The notes beneath the pieces were generated by a model. That model was given only the letters and a program-made list of their open reading frames with translations, was not told where the DNA came from and made no database searches. Made by a program: the position numbers and the translations under genes. DNA of 39,760 bases. Source: Bacteroidales bacterium (GTDB taxonomy: Bacteria > Bacteroidota > Bacteroidia > Bacteroidales > P3). This document shows positions 16,560 to 25,925 of this stretch, in pieces. The stretch spans positions 1-39,760 of the forward strand of contig JAFVAM010000084.1 in the NCBI GenBank assembly GCA_017480525.1, given 5' to 3'. Each line of letters opens with the position of its first letter. Within the stretch, counting starts at the first letter, position 1.

Positions 16560-17941
16560 AAATCAAAGACCTCATAAAAAACGACGCAGGATTTCAATAT
16601 ATCATTGACAGCATGGACCTTATGTCGGCAGCAGGGCGCAACGCCATGCTGAACGGCACATTCTGCTCCGACGGTGCCACGTTGGAGGCCGAATGGGACC
16701 GTCTGGACGAGGCCATCCGCGCCACCAACGACATCCCCAACCGCCGCTACTACATCGACTTGCGCCACTGCCTGATGTGTCTCCACGACCTCGGAGGGAC
16801 GTTCTCCTCGCTGGCCAACCACATGCCGCTCAACGAGGTGGAACTTTTCGAAATCAAGAGCCTCTGTGCGCTCTCACGGTCAGCCTCTTCGGCCATCGAA
16901 GGGCTGGGCCTCTCCCCCACCCTGCCCCTGCCAGACTGCAGCCAGCCCTTCGCCATCCTCGACCCCGACCGCACGGGCATAGCAAACTTCTACATCTATG
17001 ACAGTTACGACCCTGAACTGCCGGCCTTGAGGCGGAAGTTGAACGCCCTGCAGACCAGCGGCGGCGACCCCGTGCGCATCAGCGAGCTGCTGGCCCGGCA
17101 GAACGAAATCCAGAACAGCGTCTGCATACGCCTTTCCGACGAGTTGCGTCCATGGACGGACACTCTCGTAAAGACCATGGAACAAATGGCTTACGCCGAC
17201 TTTCTGCTGGCGCGTGCCGAGCTGGCCATACGCTGGAACCTCGTGCGCCCCGCTCTCGGAAGCGCCACCTCCTATCGCGCACTTTTCAACCCCCGCGTCA
17301 GGCAGCGCAACGAGGAGCTGCACCTGCGCTACCAGCCTGTCGACATCGCGCTGAACGACGGCGTGTGCCTCATCACGGGTGCCAACATGGCGGGGAAGAC
17401 AGTGCTCCTCAAGAGCATCGGTACCGCCCAGATGATGGCCCAATGCGGCATGTATGTGCCTGCCGAGGAAGCCACGGTGAGGCTGGTGGAGGGCGTGGCC
17501 ACCTCCATCGGCGACGACCAGGACGAGATGAACGGTCTCTCCTCCTATGCCTCTGAAATCATCAAAATCAGCCACATACTGGAAGCCTGCCGCAACAGCA
17601 ACCTGCTGGTACTCATCGACGAACCTGCCCGCACCACCAATCCCGTCGAGGGGAAGGCCCTGGTGCAGGCCATCATCAAGATTCTCGAACACCAACCCTC
17701 CATCACCCTCATCACCACCCACTACGGCCAGCTCGGCACCGCCTGCCGCCGTCTGCGTGTGAAAGGTTTTGTGGAGGACATGGAGAACATACCGCTCACC
17801 CCACAGAGCATCAACCGCTTCATCGACTATTCCCTCACCGAGGACCAGAGCGACAACGTGCCGCACGAGGCGCTGCGTATCGCCTCCATCCTGCAGTGCG
17901 ACACCGAAATGATAGCCCTTGCGCAAGAGAGCTTGAAATAA
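16556..17941 (+). CDS. KamC-like MutS-family ATPase
   Basis: The 461-residue product keeps only the MutS lever and ATPase parts and lacks a mismatch-recognition domain, so it is not MutS itself. ATPase motifs are clear: Walker A in ITGANMAGKTVLLKSIG (about residue 275), the MutS-type DEMNGLSSYASEI, Walker B LLVLIDEPARTTNP, and the His of TTHYGQL. Proteins of this shape next to a KamB-type protein are the KamC partner thought to reactivate lysine 5,6-aminomutase. A MutS2-like role is a weaker alternative because the C-terminal Smr domain is missing. It starts inside the end of the kamB-like gene, and the flotillin gene follows after 29 bases. Confidence 0.7.
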   Translation: MKIKDLIKNDAGFQYIIDSMDLMSAAGRNAMLNGTFCSDGATLEAEWDRLDEAIRATNDIPNRRYYIDLRHCLMCLHDLGGTFSSLANHMPLNEVELFEIKSLCALSRSASSAIEGLGLSPTLPLPDCSQPFAILDPDRTGIANFYIYDSYDPELPALRRKLNALQTSGGDPVRISELLARQNEIQNSVCIRLSDELRPWTDTLVKTMEQMAYADFLLARAELAIRWNLVRPALGSATSYRALFNPRVRQRNEELHLRYQPVDIALNDGVCLITGANMAGKTVLLKSIGTAQMMAQCGMYVPAEEATVRLVEGVATSIGDDQDEMNGLSSYASEIIKISHILEACRNSNLLVLIDEPARTTNPVEGKALVQAIIKILEHQPSITLITTHYGQLGTACRRLRVKGFVEDMENIPLTPQSINRFIDYSLTEDQSDNVPHEALRIASILQCDTEMIALAQESLK

Positions 17942-17970
17942 TTGTTAACCTAATAAAAAAACAAAACATT

Positions 17971-19470
17971 ATGAGTACCACATTCATCATCATTATCGTA
18001 GCGGTCATCGTGCTGCTGTTCGTCGTCACCATCAGCTATATCAAGGCACCGCCTTCGGTGGCCTACATCGTCTCCGGCCTCAACCGCAAGCCGCGCATCT
18101 ACATCGGAAAAGGCGGTCTCCGGGTGCCGATGCTGGAGCGACTGGACAAGGTGTTTCTCGGCCAGGTGACGGCCGACATCAAGACCAGCCGCTCGGTACC
18201 CACCAACGACTTCATCAACGTCAACGTCGATGCCGTGGCCAAGATCCAGGTCATCCCCGACATCGACGGTGTGCGTCTGGCCGCCAAGAACTTCCTGAAC
18301 ATGAGCGGTGTCGACATCTCCAAGCAGGTGCAGGACTCGCTGGAGGGCAATATGCGCGAGGTCATCGGCTCGCTGACGCTGCGCGACATCAACATCAACC
18401 GCGACAAGTTCTCCGACGAGATCATGAACAAGGCCCAGAAGGACATGCAGGCCCTCGGACTGCGCATCATCTCGTGCAACATCCAGAACGTCACCGACGA
18501 GAAGAACCTCATCGAGGACCTCGGCGCCGACAACACATGGACCATCCGCAAGCAGGCCAAAATCAACAAGGCCAACGCCGAGCGCGACATTGCCATGGCC
18601 GAGGCGCAGGCGCAGAAGGAGGCCAACGACGCCCAGGTGGACAGCCAGACCCAGATAGCCATCCGCCAGAACGAGCTGGCCGTGAAGCGCAGCGAGCTGA
18701 CCATCATCGAGCAGACCAAGAAGGCCGACGCCGACGCCGCCTACGAAATCCAGCGACAGGAACAGCAGAAGACCATCAATACCAAGACCGTCGATGCACA
18801 GATCGAGCAGACCAAGCGCGAGCAGGTACTCACCGCCGAGCGCGTGAAAATCCGCGAGAACGAGCTCACCGCCGAAGTGATGAAGAAGTCAGACGCCGAC
18901 AAATACAAGATTGAACTCCAGGCCGCTGCCGACCTCGAGCAGAGCAAGCGCGAGGCCGAAGCCCAGGCCTACCGCGCCGAGCAGGAGGCCCGCGCCCAAA
19001 TCGCCCTGGCCGAGGCCAAGAAGCAGGCCATGGTGCTCGAGGCCGAGGGTATCAAAGCCAACGGCGAAGCCGAGGCCTACAAGATACAGAAGGCCGGCGA
19101 AGCCGAGGCTATCGCCATCGAGAAGAAGGGATTGGCCGAAGCCGAGGCCATGCAGAAGAAGGCCGAAGCATACGAGCGCTATGGCCAGGCTGCCATCCTC
19201 GACATGATGGTGAAAATCATCCCCGAAGTGGCTCAGCATGTCTCCGAACCCATCTCCGCCATAAAGAACATGAACGTCTACGGCACCTCCGGAGCCGACG
19301 CCGCCGGCATCAGCGGAGCCGTACCCACGGTCATCAAGCAGAGCTTCGACGTCATCGAGAGCGCCACAGGTGTCAACATGACCGACATTGTCCGCGCCAA
19401 CACCCTCGAGGCCAAAGTGACGCGCAACGTCAACCTCGACACCGACAACAAGGTCGACATCAAGAAGTAG
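17971..19470 (+). CDS. Flotillin-like SPFH-domain membrane scaffold protein
   Basis: A 499-residue protein with one N-terminal membrane segment (residues 2-22, IIIIVAVIVLLFVVTISYI), an SPFH/band-7 domain (about 30-200), a long Ala/Glu/Lys-rich coiled coil (about 205-410) with many EAEA and AEAQA repeats, and a flotillin-type C-terminus. Flotillins oligomerise on the inner membrane and organise microdomains. An upstream in-frame start at 17896 overlaps kamC and would bury the hydrophobic segment, so the ATG at 17971 is used. It is preceded by an A-rich stretch typical of Bacteroidetes starts. No NfeD-like gene, a common neighbour of flotillins, is adjacent. A hairpin terminator follows. Confidence 0.9.
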   Translation: MSTTFIIIIVAVIVLLFVVTISYIKAPPSVAYIVSGLNRKPRIYIGKGGLRVPMLERLDKVFLGQVTADIKTSRSVPTNDFINVNVDAVAKIQVIPDIDGVRLAAKNFLNMSGVDISKQVQDSLEGNMREVIGSLTLRDININRDKFSDEIMNKAQKDMQALGLRIISCNIQNVTDEKNLIEDLGADNTWTIRKQAKINKANAERDIAMAEAQAQKEANDAQVDSQTQIAIRQNELAVKRSELTIIEQTKKADADAAYEIQRQEQQKTINTKTVDAQIEQTKREQVLTAERVKIRENELTAEVMKKSDADKYKIELQAAADLEQSKREAEAQAYRAEQEARAQIALAEAKKQAMVLEAEGIKANGEAEAYKIQKAGEAEAIAIEKKGLAEAEAMQKKAEAYERYGQAAILDMMVKIIPEVAQHVSEPISAIKNMNVYGTSGADAAGISGAVPTVIKQSFDVIESATGVNMTDIVRANTLEAKVTRNVNLDTDNKVDIKK

Positions 19471-19499
19471 TTTCTGCACAGCAACGACAGACAAAGAAG

Positions 19500-19535
19500 A
19501 TACGGATGGCGGCTATTCCGCTATCCGTATTTTTG
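19500..19535 (+). terminator. Rho-independent terminator after the flotillin gene
   Basis: Thirteen-base arms (19500-19512 and 19518-19530, one G-T wobble) around a CTATT loop are followed by a T run. The right half covers the last codons and stop codon of the converging alpha-2-macroglobulin-like gene. Confidence 0.8.
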
Positions 19536-22500
19536 TTGACGCCGTGTTGGCACGGTATTCGGGGGCATAGACGCTGCGCAGGATGCCGATGCCGTTGGCG
19601 AAGACGCCTGCGTGGCGCACCCACAGGTCGTATTCCACATAGTATTGCCCCTCTTCGAGGAGGTCGATATAGCAGTCCATGCGGTCGTCGCGGATGTCCA
19701 CATAGTAGCGCAGGCCGTCGTTCCAGTGCCATCCGCTGGCGGTGTTCACCGGCTCGAAGGCTGCGGCGCGCTGGTCGCTGAGCACCATGTGTTCCATGTC
19801 GCGGCCGCAACGGATGTCTATGTGTACACGTATGCGGTCGCCCACATGCAGCGCATCACCGGGGCCTACCAGGCGGATGCTGCCATCGCTTTCCACGCGG
19901 CTCAGCGTCTTGCGCAGACCGATGCCGGTGCCGTCGTAGCGGATACTGTCCACAGGCTCCTCACGGCTGCAGAACACGGCTCCCCAGGCAGGATAGGGGG
20001 TGGCGTTGGTGAGTTGGAGGTCGAGGGTCGGAGCCTGGGCATTCCCGGAGGCTTCTATCTGCAGCTCTGTGGTTTGCATCTCGTCGAAGGGTGTGCCGTT
20101 CACGGTGAGGAGAGCCCCACCCAGCGTCCGCAGGCTGTCCGCGGGCTGGCGCAGCAACGCTCTGACAGCGGCAGCCGTGGCCATGTCGGTCTTCCACGAG
20201 GTGCCCTGCTTGGCGGAGAGAATCCACTGCTGTATGCGATACACCGACTCCCAGTCGTGCAGCACGTCGGCGAAGACATCCACCATCAGCGCCGCCGTCT
20301 CGACAGGACGCTGGCGGCAGTCATAGCCACTGGTGTTCCCTACCCAATACATACCCAGCTTCTCATCGACATGGGCCGACCCTTTGATGCGCCGGGCCAG
20401 GGTCTCTGCATCCACGGTGTCGCCCATGCGCAGCATGAGCATCGCCAGTTGCCCCTGCTCCATCAGGGGCTGGTCAAATGCCGCCCTTTTCTTGCAGAAT
20501 CCGTAGTACCAATCGTAGGCCCGGCGGGTAACGCTGTCGCACTTGTCGAGGGGGAACATGTCGAGATAGAAGCTGCGGGCATAGAGCATCGAGAGGTGCG
20601 AGTGGGTTGTGAAGCCGAGCGACGAGGAGTGGAAATCGACATCGGAGTAATCCTGCTTCACGGCGTTGTCTATCGACGACACCGCCTTGCTGATGCTGCT
20701 TCTCTGACTGGCGAACCCTTTTGTCGACGATACGGCGGCCAGCCGCTCCAGAACCTGCGCGGTGATGTAGCGGCTGGAATTCTTGCCTCCCGGCATCCAG
20801 CTCCATCCGCCCTCCCAGGTCTGGGCATTCATCAGCTCGTCCAGGTCGTTGCGCACATGGCTTGCCAAGCGCTTGCGCTCCATGCCTGTGAGCGGCGAGA
20901 GGGTCGACATGAGGTGGTTGACGTAGATGCTGTTGGCTCTATAGAGATTGCCAGGCATACGGTGGCGATTGAAGTGGGGCAGTGCCTCTATGGCATAGGT
21001 CAGCGGGTTGGCGTTGAACGCGATGGCCACCGAGTCGCCCACCGCCACGGGAAGGCGGAGCGCGGCGTGGCGCGGCTCGGATGACGTGGTGCCTGAGATG
21101 TAGAGCAGGTGGCTCTGCGTGACCCGCTCGCGGTTCGGCAGCACCGGTAGCAAGCCCTGCTCGCCGTCGCTGTGGTGGCCATGCGTGGAGGCGAGGTTGC
21201 GGGCCGTCAGCGTGTATCCGGCCTTGCGCCAGTCGCTACCCACAGCCACGCGGAAAGCGACCACAGCGCTGCTGCGGGCGCCAACCGGTGTCTCCTTCTG
21301 CATCCTTGTCCCCTCGACATCCAAAGCCACCGCCACATGCATGGCGCTGTCGGTGAGGTTGGCGACCTTGGCGCGGATTTCCGTCGTGTCGCCCTGGCGC
21401 AGGAAGCGAGGCAACAGGGGCTGCACCATCAGCACCTTTTGCGTCTGGAGTGTGCGTTCAAGCCAGCCCACCTTGAAGCCATCGGTCCAAGCGATGGCAT
21501 GCAGGGTCCACTGTGTGAGGGCGTCGGGTGCAACGAAGGTCACCTCTGAAATCCCTTCCTTGTCGCTGCGCAGCGCAGGCTCGAACAGAGCCAGCGTCGA
21601 CATGTTCGTGCGCAGGTTCGGAACGCTTTCTGCCATGCTGCCATCGAACGACAACATGGCCTGCACCTCGGCGATGGCTTCTTTGGGTACATGTCCTCCC
21701 TTGCGCTTTCGTGTGTTCGCCGTCATGCCGTTGTTCGACACATCTTCCTCTGCCACAAGGCCTCCCACAATCTCAACACACTCCAGCTGGGCACCCGCGC
21801 TCGACAAATCAATGTTCAATCGCAGCCTGCTGTTGCGACCCACAACCACGCGCATCGACGAACGGTTGTAGCCCACGCAGGAAACCTCAACTTCATACTC
21901 GCCCTCGGGCAGATATGCTGTCTGGAAGTAGCCGTCAAAATCCGTAATCGCCCTATCCACCTGTTTGCCATTCTTTTTCACGACGACATTCACAAAGGGC
22001 AGACCCTCCCGGGTCTTTTTGTCGACGATGGTGCCGAAAATCGTGGTGTGATAGAGTCGGCGATACAACTGTTTGGAATACTGCGACGCATCGGGCAGCG
22101 GCACTCCGAGCAGCGGCAAGGGAACATCCTTCTGTAGGAGCTGACGGTCGGCATTTTCCCACTTCATACTCCGCCGTTCCGACCATTGCGAAACCCATAC
22201 CGACGTTCCCATCATGCCGACGCGACTGTTCCACGGCCATAGTCCATACTGGTGAGGGTAGAACTCGTCAAGCGAGCGGTCGTAGACCGAAAGACAGAGG
22301 TTGGCCTCCACTCCACGACCCGCCCGTCCGTCCGAGGTGTCGCCTTCGGCAACGTGCAGGTGCCACTGCTCGCGCTCTCCGGGCTGAAGGCGGTCGCGGA
22401 AAGTCTCGATACCGACAGCCAGGTTGCGGTCGGTGCGGCGCACCGTCACCAGGTATCTCGCCTCGAAGGGACGACCGTCGCGCATGGCCGCCAGCGTCAC

Positions 22501-25500
22501 CACGAAGCCGTCCTCCATTCCTTTCGCCACGGGGATGGCCAGCATCGAAGGCCGTCTGCTGTCCAGCACCATCATGCCGCGACGATAGACCTTGGCTGCA
22601 TAACTCACACAGTAGTAGACAGGCTGCTGCCCGTAGGGGCTGCCCATCTCGATGCGCACGGTGTCGCCGATGCCCACATAGAGGGTCTCCCAATGCTCGC
22701 GCCGCGACGGTGAACTGCGGTGCCACACAATGTCGTTGCCCGTCACCCGCCCACCACGGGCCACATGGTTCACCACCGTTTCGTACACAGTGCCGTCGGG
22801 GCAGGTGAAACGCACACGGTAGACACCCGATGGCAGGTCCTCCACCTCCAGCCGCCGCTCGGCGGTGGTCTGGTCCAAGCGCTTGGCCTCCACGGGCCAC
22901 AACTTCGGCAAAGCCTCCTCGGGGGTGTAGGCCAGATGGGGGAAGCGCTGACGGAACTCGTCGCGCGAACCCACCCACTGCGCATCGGGGTTCTGTTCCA
23001 TCAGGGGGTCGAGGAATCGCAGTGTGTCGGGCTGTCGCAGCTGGAACAGCTCCACGCGCACCGCGCCTGCCAGGGGCTGGTGGTCGAAGTTGTTGTAGGC
23101 GAAGGCGAGGTGGCCAAGGTCGTTGCCCACCAGCTCGCAGTAGCCGTCGGCATCGCTCACGTGGAAGGCCATCCGCTGCTCGTGCAGCTCCCCGTCGGCA
23201 TCCATCACGCGCACGTATGCAACATATATCATTGTGCCGCTATCGGCTTCGGGAGAGAAGGTGAACTGGAACAGGCCGTCGTCGCCCACCTCCAGGCTGT
23301 CGTTGTAGGGGAACTCTTCGGCCACACTGTTGAACTGTCGCGGCGAGACCATGCGCTCGCGCGACACCTCCCATTTCACCTTCGCCCCGGTCATAGGGGC
23401 GCCGCTGAAACTTGTGGCGGCGCCATAGACGGTGATAGGCTTCCCGAAACGCCTCACACCCGCCGTGCTGTCGGCGACGCCGGACGGCGTAGTGGAGAGA
23501 CTCACCGTGAAATGCGGCGGCTTGTAGGCCTCCACCTTTATGTCTCTATATCCCGTATAACCCTCGCGCAAGCCTCTGTCGGGTTCGGATAGTTCCAGCC
23601 TGTAGTTTCCGTTCGTCCCGTCGAGCGGAATGACGAACTCGCCCCAGCAGCGGCCATGACGGTCGGTGACAAGCCACAAGGTGTCCTCCGTGTCGCCATA
23701 GCGCGGACCGAAGGTGGCCGCAACCTTCACGCCCGTCGCAGGCCGTGGCTTCACCTGCCACATCGCGCCGCGCACTTTCTTTTTGTAGGCCACGGCGCTG
23801 AAACGCACCGTGTCGCCCAGGCGGTAGATGGGGCGGTCGACCATCACAATGTCGATGAACTTTCCTCCCCCCGATGAAGGCCAATATCGCGTCCACGCCG
23901 GAATCACGAGGCCGTCGGCCGCAAGGCCGCGTACATCCATAACGGCGTATCGTGACGAGGAGACGGGGAAGTGGAAGTACCCCTCGCGGTCGGTACGGCA
24001 ATGGCGTCGGTAATCCTTTCCCGTGATGGCACCCTGCATGAGCAGCGACACTTTGTGACCCGCCAGGGGCTGGCCCGAAGCGCGGTCCACCAGGTGGCCC
24101 GCCGAGCGTTCTACCCCTGTGAGTTTCCCCGCTGCGGCGGAATAGCTATAGGAGATGATGGCGGCATCGGTCGACTGGAAGCGGTCGTAGCACATCAGGC
24201 TGTCTGCCATCGCCACCAGAAAGTAGCCACCCTGCGGCATCGGGGGCAGCGCCACCAGGAAGCTGTGCCACTCATGGTCGCCCGGGTCGGGCAGTGCCTG
24301 GCGCCATTCCGCCACCGCAGGACAGCGCACCAGCGTGTCCGCCAGCCGCCGTGTGTCGGACACACTGCCATCTGCCACCAGCCGGAAGTCCACCCACCTC
24401 ACATTGCGCCCCCGCACCACAGCCAGACGGCTGCGATGCGTGGATTCGGTGCTGTGGTAGTTGACCTCCAATTCAGGGCGGCAGATATACTCCCGCATCG
24501 AACGGCACAGGCTGGCGCCATAGGTGCCGGGGTAGGCCTGCTCCGCTGCCAGGCATATCCGCTCCGCCACCGCCATCGGGTGGTAGACGGCACGCCGATA
24601 GGCCAGCCAGGCCCGCAGGTCGGCAGAGGTCCGGAGACCGGCGTAGTGATCCTCCAGGCGGTCGAGGGCGTGGGCAAGGATGGTGCTGTCGCCACCATAG
24701 CGGCAGCAATCATATCGTTTCAGGTCGAGCCAAAGGCCTACGTCTGCCGACCCGTCGGCCCAAACCTGCGCCACACGCCGGTGCATCTTCAGCACGATGG
24801 GCAGTGTGCTGTCGATGTCGGCGCTGCGGCAATAGTCGGCAAACGGCAGCAGCACCGTCTCGCGCTGTCCGGGGCTGAGTAGCTCGCGGAGGTCGACATT
24901 TTCCAAAATACTGGTTTTTAGCAGCGTCTGTACCAACATGGAGAGCAGCGAGGTGTCCGTCACGGCTGTCCCCTCGGCGTCAGTCAGCATCCAGCGGTAG
25001 CGGTGTGTACCGGTGGCGCGCAGCGCGTCGGCGTAGGCCAGCACACTGTCGGCACAGGCCATGAGGGTGTCCTCCATGCGGCTGCAATGCCACAGCCGAT
25101 AGGACAGCGCCGGGTCGTCGGACGGGGTGTTGCGGCGATAGCGGTAGTGGTCGCTGTCGAACACCGACAGATAGGTGCTGTAGAGGAAGGCATAAGCCAC
25201 CGCACGATCCACACCCTGCATACGGCGGACCTCCTGCCCGTAGCGCGCCAACGCCGAGTCGGCGGGCTCCTTGCTGTAGGCATAGTCGAGGGCCGTCAGG
25301 CGGAAAGCCGCCGCCAGCTCTGCGCTGCCACCCGACTGCCGCGCCAGGCGATATTGTTCCTGTGCCAGCGGATAGGCCGTGGCATAGTCCCTGGCACCAA
25401 TCAGGCTGTCGACACGGTCCAAACCCCTCGTTTCCTGCCCCCTGGCCGCGAATGCCATCAAAGTGGCGACGGCCATGACGATGAATCCTCTGTGTTTCAT
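19513..25500 (-). CDS. Giant alpha-2-macroglobulin-like protein without thioester, with an inserted carboxypeptidase-regulatory-like domain
   Basis: The 1995-residue product begins with a signal peptide (MKHRGFIVMAVATLMAFAARGQ). A helical TPR-like N-terminal region (to about residue 350) is followed by macroglobulin (MG2-type) beta domains: PIYRLGDTVRFSAVAYKKK near 560 is the typical MG2 signature. A CarboxypepD-regulatory-like domain sits near 1150-1230 (FGTIVDKKTREGLPFVNVVV and GEYEVEVSCVGY). The A2M domain is near 1300-1400 (TQWTLHAIAWTDGFKVGW), then an alpha-helical toroid region. Where family members carry the CxEQ thioester (about 1507) this protein reads ALPHFNRHRMPGNLY, so covalent trapping is lost. 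Bacterial A2Ms are periplasmic or surface protease traps. The frame extends to 25596; the ATG at 25500 gives the best signal peptide. Confidence 0.85.
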   Translation of the reverse strand: MKHRGFIVMAVATLMAFAARGQETRGLDRVDSLIGARDYATAYPLAQEQYRLARQSGGSAELAAAFRLTALDYAYSKEPADSALARYGQEVRRMQGVDRAVAYAFLYSTYLSVFDSDHYRYRRNTPSDDPALSYRLWHCSRMEDTLMACADSVLAYADALRATGTHRYRWMLTDAEGTAVTDTSLLSMLVQTLLKTSILENVDLRELLSPGQRETVLLPFADYCRSADIDSTLPIVLKMHRRVAQVWADGSADVGLWLDLKRYDCCRYGGDSTILAHALDRLEDHYAGLRTSADLRAWLAYRRAVYHPMAVAERICLAAEQAYPGTYGASLCRSMREYICRPELEVNYHSTESTHRSRLAVVRGRNVRWVDFRLVADGSVSDTRRLADTLVRCPAVAEWRQALPDPGDHEWHSFLVALPPMPQGGYFLVAMADSLMCYDRFQSTDAAIISYSYSAAAGKLTGVERSAGHLVDRASGQPLAGHKVSLLMQGAITGKDYRRHCRTDREGYFHFPVSSSRYAVMDVRGLAADGLVIPAWTRYWPSSGGGKFIDIVMVDRPIYRLGDTVRFSAVAYKKKVRGAMWQVKPRPATGVKVAATFGPRYGDTEDTLWLVTDRHGRCWGEFVIPLDGTNGNYRLELSEPDRGLREGYTGYRDIKVEAYKPPHFTVSLSTTPSGVADSTAGVRRFGKPITVYGAATSFSGAPMTGAKVKWEVSRERMVSPRQFNSVAEEFPYNDSLEVGDDGLFQFTFSPEADSGTMIYVAYVRVMDADGELHEQRMAFHVSDADGYCELVGNDLGHLAFAYNNFDHQPLAGAVRVELFQLRQPDTLRFLDPLMEQNPDAQWVGSRDEFRQRFPHLAYTPEEALPKLWPVEAKRLDQTTAERRLEVEDLPSGVYRVRFTCPDGTVYETVVNHVARGGRVTGNDIVWHRSSPSRREHWETLYVGIGDTVRIEMGSPYGQQPVYYCVSYAAKVYRRGMMVLDSRRPSMLAIPVAKGMEDGFVVTLAAMRDGRPFEARYLVTVRRTDRNLAVGIETFRDRLQPGEREQWHLHVAEGDTSDGRAGRGVEANLCLSVYDRSLDEFYPHQYGLWPWNSRVGMMGTSVWVSQWSERRSMKWENADRQLLQKDVPLPLLGVPLPDASQYSKQLYRRLYHTTIFGTIVDKKTREGLPFVNVVVKKNGKQVDRAITDFDGYFQTAYLPEGEYEVEVSCVGYNRSSMRVVVGRNSRLRLNIDLSSAGAQLECVEIVGGLVAEEDVSNNGMTANTRKRKGGHVPKEAIAEVQAMLSFDGSMAESVPNLRTNMSTLALFEPALRSDKEGISEVTFVAPDALTQWTLHAIAWTDGFKVGWLERTLQTQKVLMVQPLLPRFLRQGDTTEIRAKVANLTDSAMHVAVALDVEGTRMQKETPVGARSSAVVAFRVAVGSDWRKAGYTLTARNLASTHGHHSDGEQGLLPVLPNRERVTQSHLLYISGTTSSEPRHAALRLPVAVGDSVAIAFNANPLTYAIEALPHFNRHRMPGNLYRANSIYVNHLMSTLSPLTGMERKRLASHVRNDLDELMNAQTWEGGWSWMPGGKNSSRYITAQVLERLAAVSSTKGFASQRSSISKAVSSIDNAVKQDYSDVDFHSSSLGFTTHSHLSMLYARSFYLDMFPLDKCDSVTRRAYDWYYGFCKKRAAFDQPLMEQGQLAMLMLRMGDTVDAETLARRIKGSAHVDEKLGMYWVGNTSGYDCRQRPVETAALMVDVFADVLHDWESVYRIQQWILSAKQGTSWKTDMATAAAVRALLRQPADSLRTLGGALLTVNGTPFDEMQTTELQIEASGNAQAPTLDLQLTNATPYPAWGAVFCSREEPVDSIRYDGTGIGLRKTLSRVESDGSIRLVGPGDALHVGDRIRVHIDIRCGRDMEHMVLSDQRAAAFEPVNTASGWHWNDGLRYYVDIRDDRMDCYIDLLEEGQYYVEYDLWVRHAGVFANGIGILRSVYAPEYRANTASTKIRIAE

Positions 25501-25622
25501 GGCGAACATCGTTTTGTCTCGTTTTTCTTCACCCCTATTATAACCGCCCAAAATCCATTTCACTACAACGCAAATGAAATTTAACATTTTTTTCATACCC
25601 CGCCAGCGGGCGAAATCCGATG

Positions 25623-25654
25623 CAAAAATACGAAAAAAAATAGAACGACCGAAA
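25623..25654 (-). promoter_or_regulatory. Candidate promoter for the alpha-2-macroglobulin-like gene
   Basis: The - strand reads TATTTTTG at 25630-25623 (TAnnTTTG). About 19 bases upstream lies a weak TTTC/TTCG in place of TTTG (25650-25654). It would give a leader of about 115 bases. Read-through from the tRNA-Ser gene just upstream is another possibility. Confidence 0.4.
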
Positions 25655-25692
25655 ATAAAGCGGCAGACCTTCTTCGGTCTGCCGACTTTCCC

Positions 25693-25783
25693 TGGCGGAA
25701 AGGAAGGGATTCGAACCCTTGAAGCGCTTTTAACGCTTACTCGCTTTCAAGGCGGGCCTCTTCAACCACTCGAGCACCTTTCC
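25693..25783 (-). tRNA. tRNA-Ser (anticodon UGA), CCA encoded
   Basis: The - strand folds into a class II tRNA: acceptor GGAAAGG pairing with CCTTTCC, discriminator G, and an encoded CCA (25693-25695). The anticodon loop CTTGAAA places TGA at 25749-25747. A long variable arm (AGCGTTAAAAGCGCT region) and the T-arm GGGTTCGAATCCC are present. The anticodon stem carries one C-A mismatch (position 28-42 by standard numbering). TGA plus the long variable arm identify serine. Confidence 0.95.
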
Positions 25784-25837
25784 GTGGGTTGACTGTTGAG
25801 CATTGGAAGACGAACTTTCTCCGCTCAAAATCGGCTT

Positions 25838-25868
25838 CAAAATTACAACTTTTTTTTGATATGACAAA
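25838..25868 (-). promoter_or_regulatory. Promoter for tRNA-Ser
   Basis: On the - strand TTTG (25868-25865), a 19-base spacer and TAATTTTG (25845-25838) match the Bacteroidetes consensus. It would start transcription near 25831, about 48 bases before the tRNA. It overlaps the divergent promoter of the metallopeptidase gene. Confidence 0.6.
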
Positions 25869-25883
25869 AAAAATGTAACTTTG
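25855..25883 (+). promoter_or_regulatory. Promoter for the DPP-III-like lipoprotein gene
   Basis: TTTG (25855-25858), a 17-base spacer and TAACTTTG (25876-25883) match the consensus well. The start codon lies 42 bases after the -7 element in an A/T-rich leader. Confidence 0.7.
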
Positions 25884-25925
25884 CAAAAAGATTTTGCAAA
25901 AAGACAACGTTTAAAATATTTAATA

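Noticed and set aside
16556..17941. Annotation of the MutS-like gene as a DNA mismatch-repair MutS or MutS2
   Set aside because: There is no mismatch-recognition domain or Smr domain, the length is only 461 residues, and it is coupled to a KamB-like gene.
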